From NCBI GenBank assembly GCA_964620045.1, contig CAZUJL010000008.1:1-64000 (forward strand): a stretch of DNA of 64,000 nucleotides, read 5' to 3'. The stretch's first letter is position 1. The number at the start of each line of letters is the position of its first letter. The notes beneath the pieces are model-generated. The model was not told the origin of the DNA, did no database searches, and worked only from the letters and a program-made list of their open reading frames with translations. Origin of the DNA: VFKU01 sp964620045. Its GTDB lineage: Bacteria; Hydrogenedentota; Hydrogenedentia; Hydrogenedentales; GCA-2746185. The position numbers and the translations under genes were made by a program. Shown piece after piece: positions 55,360-63,696 of the stretch.

Positions 55360-56884
55360 CGTCTACATCGCCCCACGCATACACGGTCACGTCCCCGCGC
55401 GACGCCAGATCAACCTTGTGCATGTGCGCCTGCACCCACGCAATGTCTTCGCCGAAGTCCGCCCACGGCGCGCCGGCATAGTTACGCTCGAAGCGCCACC
55501 ATTCCGCGACGAAGTATCCGCGCGGATGCTCCGCGACGAAGGCTTGCAAGGCCTGCACATCCGCGAGTCCCGGCAGCCCCGATTCCACGCCTTCCCACGG
55601 CACGGCGCGCGACGGATACCACTCGTCCACATGACCGATGTAGTACCGCACCGGCAGATACGACGTGGTCAGGATTGCCGCACCGTCCGCATGCGCCTTT
55701 ACCCACGCGCACGGTTCGCGCCAGTCGGGATGCTGCGTTGCCAATGTCGTGTGCCCGCCGCGCGCGGCCTCGACCGAATCACCCGTGAGCCGCACCGCCG
55801 ACCAACCGAGCCGTAGCAGCAGCACGACCACGCCGGCCGCCGCGACCTTCCACATCCACGTGCGGCGTTCGCGGCGCTGCAACAACCATGCACCTAAGAT
55901 ATAGAGGCCGCTCGCCCACGCGGCGATGTAGAAGGGGTACGCGAAAAACATGAAACGCGGCCAGCGATATCCAATCAAGAATGTGAGCACCATCATCGGC
56001 GCCCAGAAGGCCAGCGCCGCATACGCGCCCGGCCGGCGCCAGCGCCACACCATCGCCACGGTTCCCGCCAACACCATCGCAAAAAATCCGGAACTGAGGT
56101 TTAGCCGCAGCCAATCGAAGTAGTACCAGCGATGCTCTCGATTCGGAAAGGCCAGCGAGCCGCCCAGCCCGCCGTTTTCAATCACGGCCTGCCGATCAAC
56201 CGTGTTCATCAGCCATTGCATCACGCCGATGCCCGCGATGCCGGTCAGCCCGATGCCGAGAATCGTCCACGTCCACCGCGAGTTCCAGCGCCGCGACGCG
56301 GCGGCATTCGCCACGGCATAGATCCCCGGCGCGGCGAGGAAGATGATCGCGTGATACGACGTGAGCACGCCGAGCAGCAGCGTGACGACGGCGCCGATCG
56401 CGGGCAGTATTCCCGCACGCATCGTTTTCGCTTCGGTGAATCGCCAGAACGCCGCGACGTGCAGCAGGTACAAGGTTTGATGCAGCGTATAGAACCGCGC
56501 TTGCCGCGCCCACGCCACGTTCCACGGCGACAAGGCCATGCCAATCGCGGCCACGATCGCGGGTCCGCGTCCGACGAGCGGCCGCAGCACCCAATAGGTC
56601 AGCACGACGTTGATCGCCGAGAACAGGACGCTCGGCGCGCGCACGACTTCCTCGCCCATGCCGAAGAGGCGAATCGCGACGGCCAGCACCAGATGGAAGA
56701 TCGTACCGTTGAAGTACGGCTCGCCGCTGGGCAGCGCCGCGCGCCCCGTTTCCGCGATGCTCTGCGCGACGAAGACATGCACAAGCTCGTCGTGCCACAG
56801 GCTCGGCCCGGCGAGGTTCGCCGCGCCCAGCACCAACGCCACGATTGCGGCCGCGCCCACGCACGCCGCGTCGATCCACGCCAT
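55346..56884 (-). CDS. GT39/ArnT-like integral membrane glycosyltransferase
   Basis: 512 residues from the ATG at 56884, placed just before the first helix (AACVGAAAIVALVLGAANLA). The catalytic loop near residue 30 has the DE motif (SLWHDELVHVFVAQSIAETG), which in GT39/ArnT-type enzymes binds the lipid-phosphate sugar donor. About ten further membrane helices follow, then a C-terminal soluble domain of 150 residues ending DFGEDIAWVQAHMHKVDL. It would transfer a sugar from a polyprenyl-phosphate donor, perhaps made by the DPM1-like GT2 at 61296. Longer starts up to 57124 overlap the divergent lipoprotein gene and are unlikely. Confidence 0.85.
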   Translation of the reverse strand: MAWIDAACVGAAAIVALVLGAANLAGPSLWHDELVHVFVAQSIAETGRAALPSGEPYFNGTIFHLVLAVAIRLFGMGEEVVRAPSVLFSAINVVLTYWVLRPLVGRGPAIVAAIGMALSPWNVAWARQARFYTLHQTLYLLHVAAFWRFTEAKTMRAGILPAIGAVVTLLLGVLTSYHAIIFLAAPGIYAVANAAASRRWNSRWTWTILGIGLTGIAGIGVMQWLMNTVDRQAVIENGGLGGSLAFPNREHRWYYFDWLRLNLSSGFFAMVLAGTVAMVWRWRRPGAYAALAFWAPMMVLTFLIGYRWPRFMFFAYPFYIAAWASGLYILGAWLLQRRERRTWMWKVAAAGVVVLLLRLGWSAVRLTGDSVEAARGGHTTLATQHPDWREPCAWVKAHADGAAILTTSYLPVRYYIGHVDEWYPSRAVPWEGVESGLPGLADVQALQAFVAEHPRGYFVAEWWRFERNYAGAPWADFGEDIAWVQAHMHKVDLASRGDVTVYAWGDVDDGDR

Positions 56885-56956
56885 GCGCACGCCCGGCGCG
56901 GAATCCGCGCGCGCGGCAGGCGCCGGACGCGCAAGAATGTGCAGCCCGTCCCCCAA

Positions 56957-56985
56957 TTGCCGACCCCCTCGTGCGGCGCTATAAT
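56957..56985 (+). promoter_or_regulatory. predicted sigma70 promoter of the lipoprotein-pssDE operon
   Basis: TTGCCG at 56957-56962, 17 bases, then a perfect TATAAT at 56980-56985. Transcription would start near 56992, only about two bases before the ATG at 56994, implying a leaderless or nearly leaderless message. Confidence 0.65.
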
Positions 56986-56993
56986 CGCACGCC

Positions 56994-57554
56994 ATGGGGG
57001 CTGCCGCAACCACATCACTCCGCCGCGCCGCGCTGCTCGTGCTCTGCGTATGCGCCGTGTCCGCTTGCACCGTGTCGCCGGGCATCGGCCGCATCGGCGG
57101 CTGGGAACATCGCATCGACGACAAGACCGAACTCTGGGGCGAGTACCACCCGCAAGGCGTGTACGAACTGCAACGCGATGTCTTCTTAATAGACGACTAT
57201 GAGTACACGAATGGCCCGGCACTGGTCGCCGGCATGGAGACCCCGGTTTCGCCCGGCACGTTCCGCGGACCCACCGGCATTTCGGACTATCAGGCCGATC
57301 CGAAACGCTACCGTACGGTGACCGATGTCGTGCCGATGGGCACGCGCCTGCGCGTGGAGACGTTGCGCGGCAAGGGCAACCTGCGCGATCAGGAGGCGAC
57401 CATCCATTACGTGAAAGGCCGCCTGCTCGACGGCAAGTACCGCGGATGGCTGGTCGATCTGCAGCCGCTCTCGCGCTATGTGCTGCTTGATCCTGAATCG
57501 CGCAAGGAGACGCTCGTCGGGCCGAACGAAGACTTCCTGGTCTTTGCGCCCTGA
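56994..57554 (+). CDS. lipoprotein of unknown function heading the PssD/PssE operon
   Basis: 186 residues. Signal and lipobox: RRAALLVLCVCAVSAC with the acceptor cysteine at 25. The mature part is beta-rich and contains TVTDVVPMGTRLRVETLRGK and WLVDLQPLSRYVLLDPESRK, reminiscent of an SH3-like barrel; no family is recognised. The stop shares a base with the start of the pssD-like gene. No SD precedes its ATG and the promoter sits directly upstream, so it may be translated from a leaderless mRNA. Confidence 0.75.
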   Translation: MGAAATTSLRRAALLVLCVCAVSACTVSPGIGRIGGWEHRIDDKTELWGEYHPQGVYELQRDVFLIDDYEYTNGPALVAGMETPVSPGTFRGPTGISDYQADPKRYRTVTDVVPMGTRLRVETLRGKGNLRDQEATIHYVKGRLLDGKYRGWLVDLQPLSRYVLLDPESRKETLVGPNEDFLVFAP

Positions 57555-58021
57555 TGGCCGATCGTCCGAAGATCGCGCTCGTCTCCTCGCACGGCGGTCA
57601 CCTGACCGAACTCCTCGAACTCGCACCCGCCTTCGCCGACTGCAACATTTTCTACTATTGTTATGACGCCGACACGACGCGCCGCTTGCCGAATGCGTAT
57701 CTGACACCGAACCGGCCGTATAGTCCGTGGCATGTGCTCGTGAATTTAGTGCGGTTATGGCGCATCTTCGGCAAAGAGCGGCCGGATATGTTGGTGTCCA
57801 CCGGCGCGGAGATTGCCATTCCCGCGTTTATTGTCGCGAAGTTGCGCGGCGTGCGCTCGCTATACATCGAGTGCGGCGCGCAGGTCACGCACCCCTCGCT
57901 CACGGGCCGTATCGTGGTGCATCTCGCCGATCAGTTCCTCGTGCAGTGGCCGGAGCTGCTCCCGGCGTACCGTGGCCGCGCGCAGTACCGCGGCAGCCTC
58001 GTGGACGAGACCGCGCCGTGA
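57554..58021 (+). CDS. PssD/Alg14-like glycosyltransferase subunit
   Basis: 155 residues. KIALVSSHGGHLTELLEL is the Alg14/PssD hallmark (ssGGHl.e...L), followed by TRRLPNAYL, RPDMLVSTGAEIAIPAFIVA and LYIECGAQVTHPSLTGRIVV. In eukaryotes Alg14 anchors Alg13; in rhizobia PssD with PssE adds glucuronic acid to an exopolysaccharide lipid intermediate. It lacks an obvious membrane helix at the start but has a hydrophobic segment near 60-75. GTGA overlap with the next gene shows that the two subunits are made together. Confidence 0.92.
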   Translation: MADRPKIALVSSHGGHLTELLELAPAFADCNIFYYCYDADTTRRLPNAYLTPNRPYSPWHVLVNLVRLWRIFGKERPDMLVSTGAEIAIPAFIVAKLRGVRSLYIECGAQVTHPSLTGRIVVHLADQFLVQWPELLPAYRGRAQYRGSLVDETAP

Positions 58022-58494
58022 TCTTCGTCACCGTCGGCACGATGCACCTCGACTTCGCGCGGCTCATCCGCACGATGGACGAGATCGCCGCACGCACGGG
58101 GGAGAGGGTCGTGATGCAGATTGGCCTCGCGGCCACCAGGCCCGCGCACGCGGAGCATTTCGACTTCAAACCCCGCGAGGAAATCGCCGCGCTGATCGCC
58201 GAAGCGCGCGTGGTGGTCACGCACGCGGGCATCGGTTCCGTGATCGACGTGCTGAAGGCCGAACGCCCGCTGATCGTGGTTCCACGCCTGAAGCGGTACA
58301 ACGAACACAACACCGACCACCAACTCGACCTCGCGGAAGCAGTGGAACGCCGTCATTGGGGCCGCATGGTGCTCGATGTGGCCGAACTCGACGCGCTCTG
58401 TGCGATGCAACCTGCAGCGCACAAAGGTTACGCGCCAGCCAAGGCGCCAATCATCGCCGCCGTGCAAGCCGCTATCCCGCGGAATAGGCCATAA
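58018..58494 (+). CDS. PssE/Alg13-like glycosyltransferase catalytic subunit (GT28 C-terminal fold)
   Basis: 158 residues from a GTG overlapping the pssD stop. MIFVTVGTMHLDFARLIRTM is the nucleotide-sugar fold start. VVTHAGIGSVIDVLKAERPL is the donor-binding loop (tHaG.Gsi.d.l...p.i), followed by VPRLKRYNEHNTDHQLDLAE. Together with the preceding subunit it should transfer a UDP-linked sugar to a lipid-linked acceptor at the inner membrane. The donor sugar is not predictable. Confidence 0.93.
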   Translation: MIFVTVGTMHLDFARLIRTMDEIAARTGERVVMQIGLAATRPAHAEHFDFKPREEIAALIAEARVVVTHAGIGSVIDVLKAERPLIVVPRLKRYNEHNTDHQLDLAEAVERRHWGRMVLDVAELDALCAMQPAAHKGYAPAKAPIIAAVQAAIPRNRP

Positions 58495-58527
58495 TGTGCA
58501 TTCATGTCACGTGACGCAGGAGGCACC

Positions 58528-59559
58528 ATGAGCACAGTACTCGTTACCGGTGGCTCGGGCTTCGTCGCGAGCCACATCATTGTCCAACTGCTGAATGCCG
58601 GGCATCAGGTGCGCACGACTGTGCGCTCGCTGTCGCGCGAGCCCATGGTGCGGGCAATGGTGAAGGAGGCCGGCGTCGAACCCGGCGATCGCCTGTCGTT
58701 CTACGTCGCCGATCTCGAAAGCGACAAAGGTTGGGCCGAGGCGGTTACGGGATGCGACTACGTGCAGCATGTCGCCTCGCCGATGCCGCCAAAAGAGCCA
58801 AAATCCGAGGATGAATTGATCATTCCCGCGCGCGACGGAGCGCTCCGCGTGGTAAAGGCCGCCCGCGATGCGAAAGTGAAGCGCGTCGTGTTCACGTCCA
58901 CCTGCGGCGCGATTTACTACGGCCATCCGCTGCAGACGGCGTCGTTCGATGAGACAAGCTGGACGAATACCAACGGCGATATGAGCGCCTACGTGAAGTC
59001 GAAGGCGATCGCCGAGCGCGCAGTGTGGGACTTTATGGCGGCGGAAGGCGGCAGTCTCGAACTGAGCGTCGTCAATCCCGCCGGTATCTTCGGGCCGGTG
59101 CTTGGCGCAGACCTGTCGTCGTCCATCGAGTTGATTAAGCGCCTGCTGAATGGCATGCCGGGCTGCCCGCAGATCTATTTCGCCGTGGTGGACGTGCGCG
59201 ACGTGGCGGATCTGCATCTGCGCGCGATGACGTCACCCGCAGCGAAGGGCGAACGTTTCATCGCGGTGTCCGGCGCGTCGGTATCGATGCTGGATATCGC
59301 CAAAATCCTGAAGGCGCATCTGGGCGACGCCGCCGCGAAAGTGCCGGCGCGCAACCTGCCCAATTGGCTGGTGCGTGTGGTGGCGATTTTCGATCCGGGT
59401 TTGCGGGCGCTGCTGCCCTTGCTCGGCAACATTCGCAATGTCACCAGCGCCAAGGCCGAGCGCGTGCTCGGCTGGAAGCCGCGCCCGATGGAGGAGGCGA
59501 TTGTCGCATCGGCCGAAACCCTGATAAAGTTTGGCGTCGTGAAACCGACGAACACTTAA
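58528..59559 (+). CDS. extended SDR NAD-dependent epimerase/dihydroflavonol-reductase-like protein
   Basis: 343 residues from the ATG at 58528, four bases after a perfect AGGAGG; the upstream ATG at 58504 lacks an SD. Rossmann motif VLVTGGSGFVASHIIVQLL (TGG.GF.a.hi). Active site: Ser/Thr in VFTSTCGAIYY and the YVKSK motif (Y...K). SVVNPAGIFGPVLGADLSSS follows, as in DFR-like reductases. It could act in nucleotide-sugar or small-molecule reduction. It lies 33 bases behind the PssE-like gene and may be part of the same operon. Confidence 0.9.
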   Translation: MSTVLVTGGSGFVASHIIVQLLNAGHQVRTTVRSLSREPMVRAMVKEAGVEPGDRLSFYVADLESDKGWAEAVTGCDYVQHVASPMPPKEPKSEDELIIPARDGALRVVKAARDAKVKRVVFTSTCGAIYYGHPLQTASFDETSWTNTNGDMSAYVKSKAIAERAVWDFMAAEGGSLELSVVNPAGIFGPVLGADLSSSIELIKRLLNGMPGCPQIYFAVVDVRDVADLHLRAMTSPAAKGERFIAVSGASVSMLDIAKILKAHLGDAAAKVPARNLPNWLVRVVAIFDPGLRALLPLLGNIRNVTSAKAERVLGWKPRPMEEAIVASAETLIKFGVVKPTNT

Positions 59560-59609
59560 GTTTGTCCATTCATGGAAAATTATAGAAACGTTTTCTGGAG
59601 ATTAACGGA

Positions 59610-60092
59610 ATGAACACCGAAGCACTGATTAATTCCGCGCGCCTCACTCGGACGTACATGGCCAAGCGTGTGGAAGGACTTACCAAGGACCAACTGCTCG
59701 CGGTGCCCGCCGGCGCCGAGAACAACATTCTCTGGAACGTCGGCCACATCGTGTTGAGCAACTACCGGCTTTTGTACCGGCCCGCCGGCGCGACGGTGCC
59801 CGTGCCGAGCACGTGGGACGGCTGGTTCCTGCCCGGCACCTCGCCCGCGGGTTGGGGCGCGACGCCGCCTTTGGCCGACGATGTGCTGAAGGAATTCCAC
59901 GCCCAAAACGATCGTATTCAAGCCGACTTTGGCGCGGGCCTGCTCAACACCTACAAGCCGTTCACGCTGAAGTCCGGCGCGTCGCTGAATTCGCTGGAGG
60001 AAGGGTTTGTCTTCAATCAGATGCACGAGGGCATCCATATCGGCGCCATCATCGCCCTGCGTCGCCAGCTCGGGTATGTCGACGCCGAATAG
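59610..60092 (+). CDS. DinB-family (DinB_2-like) metal-binding protein
   Basis: 160 residues, four-helix bundle. Metal-binding histidines at NVGHIVLSN and in the late helix NQMHEGIHIGAIIALRRQLG match the DinB/YfiT family triad. These proteins often act in thiol transfer (bacillithiol or mycothiol) or as dehalogenase-like enzymes; the substrate is unknown. SD TGGAG precedes the ATG. It is followed by the inverted-repeat element at 60097-60203. Confidence 0.85.
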   Translation: MNTEALINSARLTRTYMAKRVEGLTKDQLLAVPAGAENNILWNVGHIVLSNYRLLYRPAGATVPVPSTWDGWFLPGTSPAGWGATPPLADDVLKEFHAQNDRIQADFGAGLLNTYKPFTLKSGASLNSLEEGFVFNQMHEGIHIGAIIALRRQLGYVDAE

Positions 60093-60096
60093 GCAT

Positions 60097-60203
60097 GTAG
60101 CGCCGCCGTCCCGGCGGCAAAAGCCAGGCTCCGCTTTTTGTAAGACAGATTTTGCCGACCCGTGGAGATATGTCCCGGTTTGCCGCCGGGACGGCGGCGC
60201 TAC
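60097..60203. repeat. MITE-like element with perfect 25-base terminal inverted repeats
   Basis: The left arm 60097-60121 (starting GTAGCGCCGCCGTCCCGGCG) is exactly complementary to the right arm 60179-60203 (ending GACGGCGGCGCTAC), with 57 bases between. There is no reading frame inside. It lies between the stop of the DinB gene and the TTG start of the GT2 gene. A transcript would fold into one long hairpin. It could be a non-autonomous mobile element or an intergenic hairpin repeat; target-site duplications are not obvious. Confidence 0.85.
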
Positions 60204-60315
60204 GAGACCCGCTTTGCCTGCAACAGCGCGCCTGTTAGTATAGAAGTCGTGGAACGGTCGGGGGCTGCGGCCGGGGGGTCGAGGCGCCGTTCCGCTTTGG
60301 GGGCCGCTGCGGGCC

Positions 60316-61296
60316 TTGCGCGCGTCTATCATCATTCCGGCGTACAACGCCGCCGCCACGCTCGAGGAGTGCCTCGACGCCTGTGCGCGGCAATCGCATC
60401 CCGCAGTCGAGATCATCGTTGTGGACGACGGCTCGACCGACGCCACGGCCGCGATCGCAGAACGCGCCGGCGTGCGATATCTGCGCCAACAAAATCGCGG
60501 ACCCGCCGCCGCACGCAATGCCGGTGCGCACGCCGCCACCGGCGACGTGTTGGTCTTCACTGATTCCGACTGCGTACCCGAGTCCGATTGGCTGGAGCGC
60601 CTGCTCGCCGGATTCACGGACGACACCATCGTCGGTGTGGGTGGCAGTTACGGCATTCGCAATAATTCTTCGTTGCTCGCGCGGATCATTCACGAAGAAA
60701 TTGTGTTACGCCATCAACGGTTTCGCGACCGCGTGGATTTTCTCGGCTCGTTCAATGTCGCTTATCGTCGCGCCGCGTTCGAAGCCGCCGGCGGCTTCGA
60801 CGAATCCTTTGCGCGCGCATCCGGCGAAGACAATGACCTCGCGTATCGCCTGCACGATAACGGCGGCACACTGCGCTTCGTCGCGGACGCGCGCGTCGCG
60901 CATTACCACCCGACACGCCTGATGCCGTACCTGCGCACGCAAATGCGCCACGGCTTCTGGCGCATGCGGCTCTACGCGAAGCATCCGAAGCGATCCGGCG
61001 GCGATGACTATGCGGGCCTGGGTGAACTGCTCGGCCCACCGGCAGTGTTGCTGCTCGCAGCGGGCCTCGTCGCGCTGCCCGTCATCGGCCAGCCGGCCTA
61101 CGCCGTCGCACTGGCGCTGTTCGCATTCGCATATTTGCTTGCCACGGCCGGGCTCACGCGCGCGATCGCGCGACGGCTTGGCATTGGCACGGGCCTGGCC
61201 TATCGCGGCATGACGATCCTGCGCGATGCCGCGCGCGGCTTGGGGCTCATCGGGGGAATCTGGACCTTTGTGGTCCGCAGACGGGGGATGGCGTGA
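60316..61296 (+). CDS. GT2-family glycosyltransferase with C-terminal membrane helices
   Basis: 326 residues from a TTG; no ATG or GTG lies between the in-frame stop at 60241 and the GT-A start, so a TTG is the likeliest choice. SIIIPAYNAAATLEECLDAC, IIVVDDGSTDATAAIAERAG, the DxD-type TDSDCVPESDWLERL and the acceptor motif FNVAYRRAAFEAAGGFDESF...GEDNDLAYRL are intact. Two or three helices follow (PAVLLLAAGLVALPVIG, VALALFAFAYLLATAGL), anchoring it to the membrane. TGATG coupling leads to the next GT2. Confidence 0.92.
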   Translation: MRASIIIPAYNAAATLEECLDACARQSHPAVEIIVVDDGSTDATAAIAERAGVRYLRQQNRGPAAARNAGAHAATGDVLVFTDSDCVPESDWLERLLAGFTDDTIVGVGGSYGIRNNSSLLARIIHEEIVLRHQRFRDRVDFLGSFNVAYRRAAFEAAGGFDESFARASGEDNDLAYRLHDNGGTLRFVADARVAHYHPTRLMPYLRTQMRHGFWRMRLYAKHPKRSGGDDYAGLGELLGPPAVLLLAAGLVALPVIGQPAYAVALALFAFAYLLATAGLTRAIARRLGIGTGLAYRGMTILRDAARGLGLIGGIWTFVVRRRGMA

Positions 61297-62066
61297 TGGC
61301 GAAAGTGCTCGTGATCATTCCGGCGTACAACGAAGAGGCGTCGATCGGCGGCGTGCTGCACGCGCTGCGCACGCATGTGCCGGACTATGACATCGTCGTC
61401 ATCAACGACGGCTCGACCGACACTACTGCCGAGGTCGTGCGTTCGTTTCACGCGGTTGAGCTCATTACGCTGCCGTTCAACATGGGCATCGGCAGCGCAA
61501 TGCAGACCGGATATCGCTATGCCGTGGAGCAAGGCTACGACATTACGGTTCAGTGTGACGCCGATGGACAGCATCCGCCGCAGGAAATGGCCAAATTGGT
61601 CGAGGCCGTCGAACGCGGGCGTGCCGATCTTGTCGTGGGTTCACGGTATGTGGCGGACACCGGCTACACGCCGTCGTTTTACCGTCGCGTGGGCAAGTCG
61701 CTGCTCTCGCGCATCATCGACACGATGATCGGCGGCGGGATCACGGACACGACCAGCGGATTTCGCGCGATGAACCGCTCCGCGTTCGATACCTTTGCGC
61801 ATACCTATCCGGACGACTACCCCGAAGCCGAAGCGCTCGTGATCCTGCACAAGCACGGACTGCGCGCGATCGAGGTACCGGTGGAAATGCGCGCGCGACA
61901 GGGGGGAGTCAGTTCGATCGGCGCGATGCGCGCGGGCTATTACATCGTGAAAGTCAGCCTCGCGATCTTTATTGGGCTGTTCAAGAAGATTACGTTTACG
62001 CCGCCGCGCCGCGACGAGGGCATCAGCCACACGGAAATGGCGACTTTGCTGAAAGGACTCGAATAA
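61296..62066 (+). CDS. GT2 family, DPM1-like polyprenyl-phosphate glycosyltransferase
   Basis: 256 residues. AKVLVIIPAYNEEASIGGVL, DIVVINDGSTDTTAEVV, FNMGIGSAMQTGYRYAVEQG and the DxD-type CDADGQHPPQEM are typical of dolichol-phosphate mannose synthase-like proteins. SGFRAMNRSAF and VEMRARQGGVSSIG complete the family pattern. It lacks the C-terminal GtrA-type helices. The ATG at 61296 overlaps the previous stop (TGATG); a GTG at 61293 is an alternative. DUF2304 follows four bases later, a known partner of such enzymes. It likely makes a lipid-phosphate sugar for GT39-type transfer. Confidence 0.92.
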   Translation: MAKVLVIIPAYNEEASIGGVLHALRTHVPDYDIVVINDGSTDTTAEVVRSFHAVELITLPFNMGIGSAMQTGYRYAVEQGYDITVQCDADGQHPPQEMAKLVEAVERGRADLVVGSRYVADTGYTPSFYRRVGKSLLSRIIDTMIGGGITDTTSGFRAMNRSAFDTFAHTYPDDYPEAEALVILHKHGLRAIEVPVEMRARQGGVSSIGAMRAGYYIVKVSLAIFIGLFKKITFTPPRRDEGISHTEMATLLKGLE

Positions 62067-62069
62067 TCC

Positions 62070-62453
62070 ATGGGCGACGCCGCGCAGATGGCGATTCAGG
62101 ATCCGCACCGGATTGCGATCACGGCGCTCAGCGTGGTGCTGTTCGCGCTGGTCGTCGAACTCGTGCGTCGCGAGTATTTGAAGGAGCGCTACGCGCTGCT
62201 GTGGCTCGGGACGGCCGGTGTGGGGCTCGTGATTGGTGTTTTCCCGACGCTGATCGCGCGCGCGGCAGACGCGGTGCATTTCCAGTTGGTGACGACACTG
62301 TTCGTCGTCTCGTTTGTCTATGTGCTCGGCATCATCCTCAGCTTTACGGTGATCATTTCGAAGCTGGCCGAGCGCAATCGGCGCCTCGCGCAGGATGTCG
62401 CACTGCTCGCGCACCGCATCTCGCGGATCGAGGAGAACCGCAGTGGTATTTGA
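62070..62453 (+). CDS. DUF2304 family membrane protein
   Basis: 127 residues with three helices: IAITALSVVLFALVVELVRR, YALLWLGTAGVGLVIGVFPT and LFVVSFVYVLGIILSFTVII. A C-terminal amphipathic coiled tail (LAERNRRLAQDVALLAHRIS) follows. DUF2304 genes commonly stand next to DPM1-like GT2 genes and may act as their membrane anchor or partner; the exact role is unknown. Overlaps the next small gene by 11 bases. Confidence 0.9.
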   Translation: MGDAAQMAIQDPHRIAITALSVVLFALVVELVRREYLKERYALLWLGTAGVGLVIGVFPTLIARAADAVHFQLVTTLFVVSFVYVLGIILSFTVIISKLAERNRRLAQDVALLAHRISRIEENRSGI

Positions 62454-62610
62454 TGCCGCGCGGGCGCGTACGTGGCTCGCGGCCGCGTGGATTTTCGGGT
62501 GCGCGTTTTACGCGTATTTTCATTTGTCACAGGCCTTCCTGCACGAAAATGAATCCGCGCTGCGCCAAGCATTTCCCGGAATGGCATCAATTCTCTTCCA
62601 AGATCGCTGA
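62443..62610 (+). CDS. small single-pass membrane protein at the end of the GT2 operon
   Basis: 55 residues from a GTG seven bases after GAGGAG. One membrane helix (TWLAAAWIFGCAFYAYFHLS) precedes a soluble outer tail (QAFLHENESALRQAFPGM). The overlap with DUF2304 and a well-placed SD argue that it is real rather than a chance frame. No family is recognised. It may be a subunit of the GT2-DUF2304 complex. Confidence 0.6.
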   Translation: MVFDAARARTWLAAAWIFGCAFYAYFHLSQAFLHENESALRQAFPGMASILFQDR

Positions 62611-62730
62611 AGATTCCTCGTAAATTCTCCGGGATGTCAACGAAAGCAAACACGCGCGCGTTACTGTTCCCGGTTCGCGTGTTACGATGGACGACTTTGT
62701 TGTGTTGAAGATGAGCGAGACCGGTTCCCG

Positions 62731-63693
62731 ATGAAAAAACAGCCGAGGCCACCCCGTCGCGTGCTGCGCTATGCGCTCGTCGGCATTCTCGTGGCCGTCA
62801 TCGCGGTGATCGGGTTCATCGATGTGCGTTACGGCGTGCTGCTGCCGACGCTGCGTGCCAAGCCGAACGTCGCGATAAACAAGGCGGCTGTGCAGGTTGT
62901 TGTCGATCCGGCCGCGATCGACCCGCTGCTGTCGAGCACGGCCCGGCCGGTTTTACCAGTGCCCGGTTGGCTGCTGCATTTCTTTATTCCCTACGAAGCC
63001 GGCGGCATCGGGATTGTGGATTTCGACAGCGAGACAATCGCGCTTACCGGGTATTTGAATGCGCGCCGATTGGCACCGTTCATCGCGCGCGAAGCGGCCA
63101 ACGTGGATTTGAGGCGCCAGGCGCCGCGCATTCGCTGGAACGGGCCGGCGTACGAAGCGCGGCCGGGCTTGCTGATTTTCGACGGCGCAATTCCACTTGA
63201 CCGGGATGCGGAAGAGTCCTTCGGCTACATGTGGGACCAGAGCATGACGCCGCCACCCCTCGCTCCGGAAGGTGGCCATTTCGTCGAAGCCATTTTCGAC
63301 AACCGCCGCGGCCATGCGTACCTTGCGTTCGCATCGTTTGTGCGGGCGTACGATATAGATCTTTCGGAAAACCAGCACGAAATCGAACTCGCCAGCCTGC
63401 AATTCGTGCGCGATGCGCGTTTCACGATGGATTTCCTGCCGCCCGATTCCTTCGAGATGCGCTTGGTGCTGAATATCACACCCGGCGACATCGAAAAACT
63501 CGGGGTTGTGAACCTCAAAGTGGCCATCGAGGAAGCCTTTGAGAAGCTCGGCCGCGAGTGGGATAAGAACCACGATCTCTCGCTGACCGGTGAGTCGCGC
63601 TGGGAAGAAAGTTCGGTCGTTTACGAGTACGAACTCGAAAGTGCGCGGAAGTTTCTGGGGCTCATTCGCGACGGCGAGCTGAAGTCGAAGTAA
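62731..63693 (+). CDS. membrane-anchored protein of unknown function
   Basis: 320 residues: basic start MKKQPRPPRR, one membrane helix (ALVGILVAVIAVIGFIDV) and an extracytoplasmic domain of about 285 residues. This is rich in beta strands and has charged segments such as SLQFVRDARFTMDFLPPDSF and FEKLGREWDKNHDLSLTGES. No catalytic motif or family is recognised. The 120 bases before it, after the GT2 operon, hold no clear promoter. Confidence 0.75.
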   Translation: MKKQPRPPRRVLRYALVGILVAVIAVIGFIDVRYGVLLPTLRAKPNVAINKAAVQVVVDPAAIDPLLSSTARPVLPVPGWLLHFFIPYEAGGIGIVDFDSETIALTGYLNARRLAPFIAREAANVDLRRQAPRIRWNGPAYEARPGLLIFDGAIPLDRDAEESFGYMWDQSMTPPPLAPEGGHFVEAIFDNRRGHAYLAFASFVRAYDIDLSENQHEIELASLQFVRDARFTMDFLPPDSFEMRLVLNITPGDIEKLGVVNLKVAIEEAFEKLGREWDKNHDLSLTGESRWEESSVVYEYELESARKFLGLIRDGELKSK

Positions 63694-63696
63694 CGC

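Noticed and set aside
56995..57124. Longer N-terminus for the GT39 protein
   Set aside because: It would overlap the divergent lipoprotein gene and add a non-membrane Arg/Ala/Ser-rich stretch without similarity.
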